Below, in pieces: positions 55,001 through 64,000 of a stretch of DNA of 64,000 nucleotides. Below the pieces are notes generated by a model. That model did not search any database and was not told the origin of the DNA. It saw only the letters and a list, made by a program, of their open reading frames with translations. How positions within the stretch are numbered: the first letter of the stretch is position 1; the number at the start of each line of letters is the position of its first letter. Position numbers and translations under genes: made by a program. Source of the DNA: Trebouxia sp. TZW2008 (Eukaryota; Chlorophyta; Trebouxiophyceae; Trebouxiales; Trebouxiaceae); NCBI GenBank assembly GCA_002118135.1, contig BDIU01000412.1, forward strand, positions 128,664-192,663, in the 5' to 3' direction.

Positions 55001-58000
55001 GCTTTCCAGCAGGAGCTGCAGCAGAGGTCAGGGCAGCGGCAAGCTAGGGCAGGAGCAATGAGTGATGCCACTATAAAGGAAAGGACTTCCCAAAGGAACG
55101 AGAGTGAAAGGGGGCTCAGGTGGGTTTGTGAACACCTACCACAATTGACTTCCCATGTATGCTCCCCCAAGTGAGCAGAATGCATTGACCGCGCCAATCG
55201 TGTGCAGGCACTACGTCAAACACATCTGCACTGTGCTGTTGTGCTGTTTTGAAAGCTTGCTGAGCCGACAGCAAAGCATTCTAGGTTTAGACAACTACAG
55301 GTAGCCATTAGGGTTCAATCTTACAGAGTTGGCAGGAGTGAACTACGCATCAGTTTGGATATCAATGTACACAGGGCGAAATGTGGACAGGCTTGCATTC
55401 GCCCACAAGCAAATTTGACACTTAATGACGAGAGGGTCCTGATGCTCCAGAGAACAGGTTAGGCCTACAGTGTGGGGCAAGCCTCATCCTCATGCACTAC
55501 CTTCAATGCAGATAAGGGCAAGTTTGCTGATTGCACACAGGAAGGTTTGCCATTTGCTGATACGGGGTTGCCAATGCTGCAGGGAACAGGCTAGACCTGC
55601 AATGTGGGGCATGCCTCAATCTCATGCAGTCAGTCCAATGCAAGCTTGCTTGTTACAAACAGGCAGTTTTGGCATTTGCTGACAGGATGTTGCCAACGCT
55701 GCAGGGAGCAGGCTAGGCCTGCAGTGTGGGGCACCCCTCAGTATGGGGACCTATGGCAACAGGCACTCACTGTTGGGGAGCAACAGGAGGCTGCACAAGG
55801 TGCTTGCCCCCTTTCTGGTCTGTTTGTCGGAGGCACTTAATGCATGGCATAGTGGGTGCATTGATCTGGTACTTTTGGTGTTTGTGATGTCACTGTGTCA
55901 GTGCTGGTCTGCGCATGATGACAGATTGTGCTGGTAAAGCTGTGTCTGTCTGAACATCAATCTCCCTTGGGGCTTCCATGTCATGCACAGAGTCCAGAAA
56001 GCAGTACAGGCAGCTATGCCAAGCAGGCCTTGACTGTATTGCCTTCAGATTGCCGAGTGACGTCATTAGTATGTGCAAGTCATCTGCGTATTGACAGACA
56101 GCTCTGCCTGCCTAGCTCACATTGACTTTTGCAACTGCAAGCTGTTTGCAGCTATCGCCTGATGCAGTGCAGTGATGTGATACAAGGCAGTCGTGACTCA
56201 TCCAAGGAGATAAGCCATGCTTTTGCCTTATGTCACGTCACTGAATTGCCATGGGCTCAGCTGCAGAACATCTCGTGAGCTCTAGCTCTTCTGCCTCATG
56301 CTAGTGCCACAAGCCAGCATACCTTCTTGTATGTGTTGCCATGCCTTGCAAGATAGTGGTGTGGCACTTTTGACAATTAAAGTGATGCTACAAGCTGATA
56401 CAACATACCTGAAGCAAACCCCACCTGCTGCAATCTGCCTGCTATGGCATGTGTATGCATGCTGATTTTTAACATCAGCTGCTGATGTCAATCAAGTCAC
56501 ATGCAACCCACTTGGATGATGTACAAAGACCTGATCAGTGAAGCATGATCAAGCTGTTGTAACAAGGTCCTTCTGTTCGCCAAAAATTTGCATCTGCGCT
56601 GTCAAAACAGGAACTCCACTCAACTGGCTCCCTTCCAAGGACTCTGTATGGCATTGAGTCAGCAATATCTTGGTTGTGTTGAGATCTTTTCCAAGCCATA
56701 GTACAGAAACTTTGTGTGCTGCAGCTGCAGCGCCAGCACCAGAAGACTTGATCCAGTCTGCAACATATCCTGAGGAGCAAGCAGGGGCTCAGGGGCTCGG
56801 CTTCTCCAGCAGGGTCAGTCCTGACTATGCGCAATCCTATGGGCGAGGTCATGAGGGCATGGACATTGATAGTGCAGTTGCCCATCGCATACCCAGAGGT
56901 GTGTACAAGCTGCTTGTATCAACAGCTGTTTCCCCACGTTCATTTTTTAATGACGCAGCTCAGCTTCAAATCCCAGCCTGCCTTGCAGAAGCGCTTGGGA
57001 CCAGTCCTTTTCCAGGCTCAGTTTGGGGCTGTTCCCCAGAGGCAATCTCTGCTGCTTTTATTAACAAGGTTGTCCATACAAAGCAGAAGAGTGGACAGCA
57101 TCTTCAGAACAGAGGCTTAACCAGCAGAATGCAAGGCAGCATCAAAATTTGCCAGCTTTGAAAGTAGCAATGTGCTTGTTTGCATCACCTGACATGTGCT
57201 GAATGCAACTGACCTGCAAGAAGGCCTCGTGCTACACCTTGACCTTACTGGTTCAGTCAGTGCATGCAGGCAATGACAGCTTCAGTCAGGCGCCAGCTGG
57301 CTCTCAGACAACAGCAATTGAGCCGACCCAATGCACTATTGATTCTCCTGGTTCTGTCAACGCGTGCAAGCAATGTCAGCACTGCTGAGTCAGATGCCAG
57401 CTCGCTCTTGAGACTAGGATGACTCAGCCATCCCAATGCGCCTTTTTGTCACTCACACTCCCATTGCACGCAGGTAATGACAGCGCTGCTGAGTCAGATG
57501 CCAGCTCGCTCTCAGACTATGATGACACGGCTGATCCAATGGACCGCTTCTCAGTCACAGCTTTGCCTGCTTCTCAGCAGCACAATCCTTTTGACAGCTG
57601 GCGTTCTCAAAACCAGCAACCGTCACACCAACACCATCATGACCCGCAGCAGCAGTCACCACAGCACCAGCACCAGCAGCAGCAGCAGCAGTCTCTTGGT
57701 CAGCATGATGAGCAGTACAGGCAGCGGCAATCGCAGCCGCAGCAGCAGCTGCCACAGCAGCCACAGCAATGGCAAGGTCAACAGCACCAGCAAGCGCCGC
57801 TACAGCAGCAGCATCAGCAATATCTGGAGCATGGTGATGATAGCGCACATGATGGCAGGCTTCTGGTTGAGCAGCATGATGCAGTTTCACCAGGGGCATC
57901 AGCAGCTAGACCGGATCTGGCGGCCATGAGAGGCAGAGATGACTCTGCAAGGACCATGCCAGTGAGTTCTCACACACTCTGCACGTCCATTCAAGCATGT

Positions 58001-61000
58001 GCTGAGATGGAAGTGCAGCCAATTTTGCTTTGAAGTGCAAAGTTGCTTCAGCATCAAGCATTCAGTTATCATTTATAGCAGAACGCTACTGAATGACTTG
58101 ATTGTTCATCAAGTTGTTACTCATTACATAGCCTTATGCAGTTGTTGCTGATGGCTGCTGAAGCCAGCACACTGAGTGTATGCGCTTCCACAGCTGGACA
58201 TATTTCAAGCATTCAGTCACTGCTGCTGATGCCTGCTGAAGACTGTGCAGCAAGTCCGACTGTCTTCAGGGCTTGAGTGGTGTCAAGCAGTTACAAGAGT
58301 AGTGGCAGAGTGCTCTTGCTGTTGTGCAGGGTGTTGGAGGGGTTAGGCCAGATCTCGGCAGAAGCTCAGGCCATTTTGAGAGGACCGACTCTGCCAGTGA
58401 TCTTCCTCAAGACGCCATTTCAGGTACACTGTAGATGTAACAACACAGATTTTCGCTTTTCCTCTCTTTTTTGAAGAAAGAATGCAGTTTCAAGCAATAC
58501 AGCATAGAATTGTACATGCAAATGTCCAGGCCACACTGAGTCCTCAAGTTGTCTGGTGCAACATCACTGCAGATCAAGCGAAGTTTTCAGTCCTCCTCTT
58601 CAGTTCCTGTCTGGTCTTGATATCATGTACTTGCAGTTGAGGCAACACGCAATCCTGTCGCACAAAGCAATCGACACTACATGAGTGAATGGGCATCACA
58701 TGCACAATGTAAATTGCGGGATGATCAGAGAGCAGTTCCCCTTTCAATAGCCTCCTTCCAGCAAGTCAGCCTCAGCAGCCTCTTGCCCAAGGCAAATTTT
58801 GTTTCCTGCCCCCAGAAATGGGCACATGAGCCAACCACATGGCTGGTCTTGAACAACATCAACGCTGCGCATTGCAAAGTAACTAGAAGACAGTCCCCTG
58901 ACAGCAGACTCCTTCCAGCTTGTCAGCCTTAGCAGCCATCTGCCCAAGGCAAATTTTGTCTCTTGCCCCCACAAAAGGGCTCATACGTCAACCACATGAC
59001 TGATCTTTGACAACATCAAGAATGTGCATTGCAGGGCAGTCAGAGGGCAGTCCCCTGACAGGAGCCTCCTTTCAGCGTGTCAGCCCAAGCAGCGCTAACA
59101 ATGCCCGAGTGCGGCGAGACTCTGCAGTTGAGTCGCTCACTCTGGCTCGCCAGGCCATGAATGAAAGCAGGGGGCAGCCAAGCCCTCTAAGCAGGGTAAG
59201 CCCACCCATAATCTTGGATTGTTGATGGCATGAGTGTGCTCCTGTTGGCAATGCTGAGGGGTTACCTGCTAGGGTCAGCTTTGTTGTGGTGTGTCTTGAG
59301 GCCTTTTTGGTTTTGCAACTGGCCAAAGCATCAGAACGTCAGTGCTGTGCAGCATGTAAACCACCTGCCCTGTCTGACTGTTGATCATTGCATGTCATAT
59401 GTCCTCCTTTTGACGCCCAGAATGAGCTGGCGTGGCATGACGGGCCTTGGGTCACACACCTATCACTTGTGCTGGCGCGTGAAAGAATGACTGCATGGCT
59501 GCCTCTTTTGCAGGCTGGCACTAGCCTGGTCAATCAAGGCGCAAGCACCAGCAGTGGCATTACAGCAGAGATGCTAGAGGAGCCACAGAGACAAGATTCT
59601 GCCCTGCACCCGTTGCTTCAGGTAGTGGATCACCACACTTTCTGTTCAGTGTTTAAGATACTCTGATGTATCTGTGGATCATGTCTGATGCTCCAGTGCC
59701 AGTGTATTTTGCATTCCAGAGTGGTAAGTGCATCTCAGTAGTTGAGCTGTGTTCCAGCAAATCAGACACTCAAGTACAGGCATGTTGGAAGCTGTGTATG
59801 GCATTTGACTCGTGACATTGTTCTCTCTTGAACCGCTTTGGGTACCAAACATACTGTCCTTACACCAGATTGTTACTTACAGGTACGACTGCAGTCACAA
59901 TGCAGTGTCACCTCTCCAAATGCATTGTCCTGACATCAGAGATGTTGCTGTAACATGTACAACAGAAAGTTGTTGTACAGGCCAGAAGGGCAGTCCTGCA
60001 AGACTTGGCCAACAACCCCAGCAGACCCTCAGCCACCGTGGCCATCCCAAGGGCTGTTGGCAGCAGCCCTGGTGATGAGCTGGCACCAGCTGGCAGGACT
60101 GACTCAGCTCGTGATGCTAGAGCTGTGGCCAGAGGTGTTAGCAGGGGTTCTGGTGGTGGCGCCAGTGACAGCTCAGCGCCTAGCGGCAGTGCACACTGGC
60201 CTGAGCAGGCAAGTGCTGATGTGGCTTCAGTGAGAAGCATATGTTGTTCAAAGCAGCCACTAAGGTCTCATATTGCAGTGAAATCTATTGACATGTTCTA
60301 GCACAGGTGCTAGGTGTGTGTGGACCAAGTGCTGCTTTGCTAGGCTGGCTTGTTTTGAATCTCATGGTAAGACGTCTAATGTTAGCTATTGGCAGTCAGT
60401 CGTTTCTTGACTCAGCTGAAAGGAGTCATGTAGCAGTGCAAGATTTACAGCAGTGGCTTGAAGCTGAAAGACGTCCAAGCCCGAGCGTGCGTGGCAGGAT
60501 CGGCAATATTCAACACCCAACATGTGGCCGTTTGAGGGCGCACATGTCGGGTGCAGTAGCTTGTCAATTTTGCCAAATGCACTTGGTCTTTGGTGGTTTC
60601 CAGGCGTCAGTGGCCACTGCAAATCTTGCACTGTCACGACAGGTTCAGAGGCATGAAGGCTGCATGAGTGGTGCTTGTGATCAACTGTTGCTTGTCTCTG
60701 TGACTTGATCAAGCTTGTCATGCGGATGCCAGCTTGTGGGAGGGACTATGTCAAGCATTAGAGACAATGCACTGCTGATACGTCTAGCAGGATAATGAAA
60801 GCTCACTAGCAAGCATGCTGCTGCTGGTGCTGATGCTCATGATGGTGGTCATGATGATGACAATGATGATCACGTTAGCAAGTTTAATGACAGTGATGAG
60901 CGTGACAATGGTGTTGATCAACCACGTGCCATAGCAATTTCTGCTGCGGGATCATGGCAGGGGGTTGCTCAGCTCAGCACAAGCAGCTTAGCAGCCTTGA

Positions 61001-63732
61001 CCAGCAACACAGTTTATGACTTCTGCACGCACCTGACAGGTGCATGGACCCCCGCTAGCAAATACAGACACGGTGATAACGTCAGTGCTGAAGCATGGAT
61101 CGTAACGTCAGTGCTGCAGCATGGATTGCGCTTGTCAGCCCTAGGTTGTGGATTTGAGCAAAGCAAGCAATGACAGCATTCTGCCAGCATCTAAAGATCA
61201 TATGACACATCAGTTTTTTTGGCAGGGAGGTGCTCAGCCCAGCACAAGCAGCCCAGCAGCTCTCACTGGGGAAGCCTCATCTGGCACTTGGGGTCCCCAA
61301 GCAGGTGCAGGGGGACTGCATGGGGAAGCCAGCACTACCACAGGCTATGGACCTCCTCTGCTGGACAACCCTTCTGAAACCCTGGAGGAGGCACGCAGGC
61401 TGCTTGCCTCCAGCCTGCAGGCTGAGCCCAGCACCAGCAGTGGCTTTTCAGGTCCCATGCTTCTTCTCCCTGCATTTGCCCTTGGTCTTCTTCTTTGCCG
61501 CTGGCCCTGGTCCAATCACACATTTCTCATGGTGCAGCGCATACCATGCACTCAAATTTGAGGTTTGCAAAATCATCAAACAGTTTGTTGGCTGGTCAAC
61601 TCTGTATTGTTTTGAGACTGCTCAGTGAGCCAACAATAAGCAGCAGGGGCTTCTCACATGCAGGCACAGACTTTTGTTCTTCCTGTCTATGCCAAAGCAC
61701 ACAGTGAGTGCACAACTTCCCGTTGCGCTGCATCTTGACCAACATGTGGTCAGACAAGCGCCCCAATACTTCTCGGCTGATCAACTGTGTGTTATGCTGA
61801 AACTGCTCAGCGAGATCACAGTAACTGACAGCAGGTTCCCACATGCAGGTAGACTGTTTTTCTCTTTGTGCCTATGCAGAGCGCGCAGTTAGTGCACATC
61901 TTTGATTCCGTTGCATCTTGACAGATATGCAGTTCTACCCAAGCCCAATACTTGTTGGCTGCTCAGCTCCGTCTTTTGTTGAGACCGCTCAGCACAAAAG
62001 CAGTACCCAGCAGCGCCTTCTCACATGCAAGTATGTTCTCTCCCTCTTCCTCTGGTTCTCATTGCTGCTGCATTTTGGGTTGCAGTTGATCGCAATCACA
62101 GCTTTGTCAAGCGTGCACTGCAATAACAGATGTATGCCTACCTGTGTGCATTGCATAGCACAGTCCAACCTTTGTCGACTCACCACAAAACAGAGTTGAG
62201 CAGTTGAGAAGGGTTTTGATTGTGGTATGCAACGCACACAGGTAGACACACAGCTGCTGTTGCAGCACACATTTTGACTCAAAGTCTGTGTTATGTTGAG
62301 ACTGCTCAGCAAACAAGTTCAAGCAGCAGTGGCTTTTCACATGCAGGTATGGTGCTTCCTTTTTCCCCTGGGTTCCTTGCTCCTGAATTTTGCTTGCACT
62401 CAGCTGCAACCAGGGCTTCGTCAAGCGTGCACCGCAACATCAGATGTGTGTCTACCTGCGTGCATTGCATAGCACATTCAAACCTTTGTCGACTCACCAC
62501 AGAACAGAGTTGAGCAGTTAATAAAGATTTGTCTGTGCTATGCAATGCTCACAGGTAGAATGCTGCATACTGTTTGCCGCGCAGTCTCAGCACAATACAG
62601 AATTTTGTCAAGCGTGCACCGCAACATCAGATGTGTGTCTACCTGTGAGCATTGCATAGCACAGACAAATCTTTAGCAACTGCTCAACTCTGTTCTGTGG
62701 TGAGTCGACAAAGATTTGAATGTGCTATGCAATGCACGCAGGTAGACACACATCTGATGTTGCGGTGCACGCTTGACAAAATTCTGTATTGTGCTGAGAC
62801 TGCGCAGCAAACAAACAGTGTGCAGCATTGGCTTCTCACATGAAGTATGTTTTTTTGCTCTTCCTCTGGTTTTCATTGCTGTGGCATTTTGGTTTGAAAT
62901 TGGCCGCAATCACAGCTTTGTCAAGCGCGCACTGCAATAGCACATGTGTGTCTACCTGACTATGCTGCATAGCACACTCAAACCCTTGTCAATTAATCAT
63001 CACACAGACTTGAGCAATTGTCAGGGATTTGACTGTGCTATGCAATGCTCACAGGTAGACACACATTTGCTTTTGCAGTGCATGCTTGGATCGGCACTGT
63101 ATTGTGTTCAGTGGCTCTGTGAACAAACATCAAGCAACAGCGGCTTCTCACATGCAGATACCTCTCAACTTCTTACTCCTATCTGCGACTTTTGTCTTGC
63201 TTCCTATAAGATCGCAATGCATCATTCTAAGTAGATGGTAAACTGACTGTTGGAAAATGTCGTCGATGATCTGATGCTTACAGGTCCTAGCACCAGCGGA
63301 TCAGGACTGACACGCACCACCTCACGGACGCTGGAAGAAGCTAGAAGGCTGGTGCTAGGCACTGGCCCTGAAGCTGTACAGGGGCCTCCTCATTGGCATG
63401 AGACCTCAGGGCAGGGGTCCCAAGGGCTACATGCCGAAATGGGTTTCAGCCTCCAACGAGACTCAGCTCAGCATCCATTAGTAGAAGCAAGAAGAACGGT
63501 GCTGGAGGACTTGGCCAGGCACCCTTCAAACGCATCTGAGCTTGCTGCTGGCAGCTCCGAAACCAGTGCAGCTGTCATGCGGCAGCAAAGCTTGCAGAGG
63601 GATTCTCCTTTGCAACCCATTTTACTGGCTAGACAGGCTGTCAGGGATCAAGGATCATCTCAGGGCCTAGAAGGAGCTGATGTCGAGGGATTCACACCTC
63701 GCAGTGATGATTCAGCTATACAAGGCTTATAG
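52033..63732 (+). CDS. DNAAF1: Dynein axonemal assembly factor 1 (DNAAF1/ODA7/LRRC50) with a long C-terminal extension
   Basis: DNAAF1 helps preassemble outer and inner dynein arms in the cytoplasm, so the gene implies motile cilia. Sixteen exons: 52033-52082, 52152-52227, 52311-52542, 53090-53261, 53476-53590, 53905-54064, 54396-55119, 55705-55799, 56731-56898, 57474-57961, 58330-58423, 59035-59195, 59514-59621, 59981-60208, 61226-61451 and 63284-63732; total 3546 nt, 1181 residues, every phase consistent. The N-terminus has the family start (LTPASLKQLCKDLKLYSSAP, then ELNDVLHLQHKGI), LRRs (TGLKTLYLECNAIADIEGL) and the cap YRKAVVAAMPGLHHLDDMPV. A charged coiled coil (MQEEEQHKEQQRQNFNDMV) follows. 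From about residue 300 the protein is acidic, Q-rich (57640-57800) and then carries repeats such as RRDSAVESLTLARQAM and QRDSAQHPLVEARRTVLEDL. The donor at 60209 is GC. The human protein is about 725 residues, so this one is unusually long; the later exons could be a fused or separate gene, though phase and repeat continuity argue for one. Confidence 0.88.
52846..53089 (+). repeat. Two decayed copies of the start of DNAAF1 exon 4 (LRR exon)
   Basis: Copies begin at 52852 and 52978 and the intact exon at 53090; each starts AG|GTAACAAGCTGGA. Copy 2 reads on in frame (MQHLQQCTSLITLELSSNSM) right up to the acceptor of the intact exon. The shared CCAGGTAACA could act as acceptor for one exon and as donor for the copy before it. 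Confidence 0.93.
55435..55704 (+). repeat. Two decayed copies of the start of DNAAF1 exon 8
   Basis: The intact exon starts at 55705 with GGAGCAGGCTAGGCCTGCAG. Copies near 55450 and 55585 share TGTGGGGCA, CTCATGCA and CAATGC blocks and the preceding TTGCCAATGCTGCAGG. Spacing is about 120-135 bp. Confidence 0.88.
57255..57473 (+). repeat. Two decayed copies of the start of DNAAF1 exon 10
   Basis: The intact exon starts at 57474 (codons for GNDSAAESDASSLSDYDD). Copies near 57268 (AGGCAATGACAGC) and 57369 (AAGCAATGTCAGC) are about 100 bp apart. The second keeps GAGTCAGATGCCAGCTCGCT but then has TTGAGACTAG. Confidence 0.9.
57640..57835 (+). repeat. CAG-rich region encoding poly-Q/H in DNAAF1
   Basis: Imperfect CAG/CAC/CAA codons in exon 10, giving Q- and H-rich sequence in the disordered extension. 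Confidence 0.85.
58710..58970 (+). repeat. Two decayed copies of the start of DNAAF1 exon 12
   Basis: Copies near 58725 and 58885 match the exon at 59035 (GGCAGTCCCCTGACAG, then CTCCTT(T/C)CAGC). The two copies resemble each other further downstream (TTGCCCAAGGCAAATTTTG, CACATG) than they resemble the exon. Spacing is about 155 bp. Confidence 0.88.
59825..59950 (-). mobile_element. MITE-like element, copy 3 (inverted)
   Basis: Its reverse complement carries GATGTCAGGACAATGCATTTG, CACTGCATTGTGACTGCAGT and GGTGTAAGGACAGT, in the same order as in 45722-45892. It lies just before the acceptor of DNAAF1 exon 14, so it may supply part of the 3' splice region. The ends are approximate. Confidence 0.55.
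60945..61010 (+). repeat. Decayed copy of the start of DNAAF1 exon 15
   Basis: GGTTGCTCAGCTCAGCACAAGC near 60962 matches GGTGCTCAGCCCAGCACAAGC at 61229; the following GCAGC and CAGCAGC blocks also correspond. Displacement is about 267 bp. Confidence 0.75.
62100..62280. repeat. Imperfect palindrome in the last DNAAF1 intron
   Basis: The left arm TGTCAAGCGTGCACTGC...GCATTGCATAGCACA pairs imperfectly with a right arm ending GTTGCAGCACACATTTTGAC. It is an older relative of the 62556-62829 palindrome. Confidence 0.7.
62420..62829. repeat. Near-perfect palindrome, 62556-62829, with an extra arm copy at 62420-62556
   Basis: AATGCTGCATACTGTTTG at 62556 is matched by CAAACAGTGTGCAGCATT ending at 62829, and pairing continues inward through GTCAAGCGTGCACCGCAACA (62607) and its complement (about 62758-62777) to a loop near 62680-62710. 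Each half is about 120 nt with few mismatches. A third copy of the arm, in the same orientation as the left arm, lies at 62420-62556. Confidence 0.9.
62908..63092. repeat. Imperfect palindrome, further copy
   Basis: TTGTCAAGCGCGCACTGCAA at the left and TTGCAGTGCATGCTTGG at the right enclose GTGTCTACCTG and CAGGTAGACACAC, which pair. It is the same family as the two palindromes upstream. Confidence 0.7.
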
Positions 63733-64000
63733 TGTTTGCGGCATCTCTGTGGTTGTACAGCGGTTCAGACATTATACAGGGTGTACCTTCGGGTAGGCAC
63801 AACTGATTCAGGCACACCTGAATATTGCACTCAATAACAGCCTAGGGCAACAGTCATTTACAATCGTGACAACATCATCTTTCTGAGGCAAGCAGATAGT
63901 CAACCAGCACATGGGTCCCCTGCGCCAAGCTCAGCGCAGTGGTTTGAGGCAAGGCTGGAGTACAGAAGTTCATGATTGTGCTGTATCATACCGATTCAAT
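63733..64000. other. DNAAF1 3' flank, no gene seen
   Basis: Presumed 3' UTR and start of the next intergenic region. No supported coding sequence. Confidence 0.5.

Larger units (their letters stand above)
61615..63170 (+). repeat. Array of decayed copies of the 3' end of DNAAF1 exon 15
   Basis: Exon 15 ends with codons for PSTSSGFS (AGCAGTGGCTTTTCAG|GT). The intron repeats forms such as AGCAGTGGCTTTTCACATGC (near 62325) at about 61640, 61825, 62010, 62325, 62825 and 63140, each with a following TTTTT/CTTCCTC tract. Units of roughly 180-500 bp also carry palindromic inserts and the block GAGACTGCTCAGC. Confidence 0.85.

Noticed and set aside
56827..57120. 97-codon plus-strand frame ending RVDSIFRTEA
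   Set aside because: It overlaps DNAAF1 exon 9 in another frame. The chosen frame joins exons 8, 9 and 10 in phase through the donor at 56899; this one does not.
57555..57899. Minus-strand alanine-rich 114-codon frame
   Set aside because: It is the shadow of the poly-Q region of DNAAF1 exon 10.
1..64000. tRNA, rRNA, organellar or viral sequence
   Set aside because: I saw no cloverleaf-like tRNA, rRNA core or viral gene; no reverse transcriptase or transposase coding was visible either. A tRNAscan or profile search would be needed to exclude short ones.

Overview
This is nuclear DNA of an intron-dense eukaryote, most likely a flagellated, photosynthetic green alga. The evidence is a gene for the dynein-arm assembly factor DNAAF1/ODA7 (motile cilia), a DUF1824-like protein with a transit-peptide-like start (a family of cyanobacteria and plastid lineages), a protein-only RNase P of plant type, many short exons with GT-AG and some GC-AG introns, and Q-rich proteins. 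I see no prokaryotic features. Class and genus cannot be assigned from the sequence alone.

I rebuilt thirteen genes by hand, joining exons only where splice sites and reading phase agreed. From left to right they are: the 3' part of an unrecognised gene (+, to 3180); a DUF1824-like plastid protein (-, 3163-4067); an OCRL/INPP5B-type inositol 5-phosphatase (+, 4346-19592, 21 exons); the N-terminal methyltransferase NTMT1 (+, 20351-21764); a BRCT protein (-, 21778-24208); a SEP-domain-like coiled-coil protein (+, 24536-26069); a very long Q-rich bZIP factor (-, 26867-31705); PRORP (+, about 32122-37806); PEX19 (-, 39089-42989); a 92-residue protein (-, 43364-43916) directly behind a short-chain dehydrogenase (-, 43926-46678); a Gly/Asn/Thr-rich protein (+, about 47384-50326); an F-box-like protein (-, 50992-51738); and DNAAF1 with a very long C-terminal extension (+, 52033-63732). 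Gene order alternates between head-to-head pairs, several sharing only about 280-420 bp of putative promoter, and tail-to-tail pairs whose coding ends lie 13 bp apart or even overlap.

The most unusual feature is spread over the whole window. In at least seven of the genes (OCRL, PRORP, PEX19, the dehydrogenase and DNAAF1 most strongly), introns hold one to a dozen degenerate tandem copies of an edge of the neighbouring exon. Acceptor-side introns repeat the intron's 3' end plus the exon's start; donor-side introns (and one 3' flank) repeat the exon's end. Unit length is mostly 105-155 bp. One copy, the one joined to the rest of the exon, is intact; the others have stops, lost splice sites or frameshifts. 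The copies include exons for the ASH and RhoGAP domains, the PRORP nuclease, the PEX19 linker and CaaX tail, the dehydrogenase C-terminus and a DNAAF1 leucine-rich repeat. This looks like recurrent local duplication of splice junctions, which could create new introns, alternative exons or dead arrays.

Other points are a small family of intronic MITE-like elements (three copies), a 274-bp near-perfect palindrome inside the last DNAAF1 intron, intronic foldbacks resembling small-RNA precursors, four GC-AG introns, and a candidate bicistronic pair (dehydrogenase plus 92-residue ORF, 9-nt gap).
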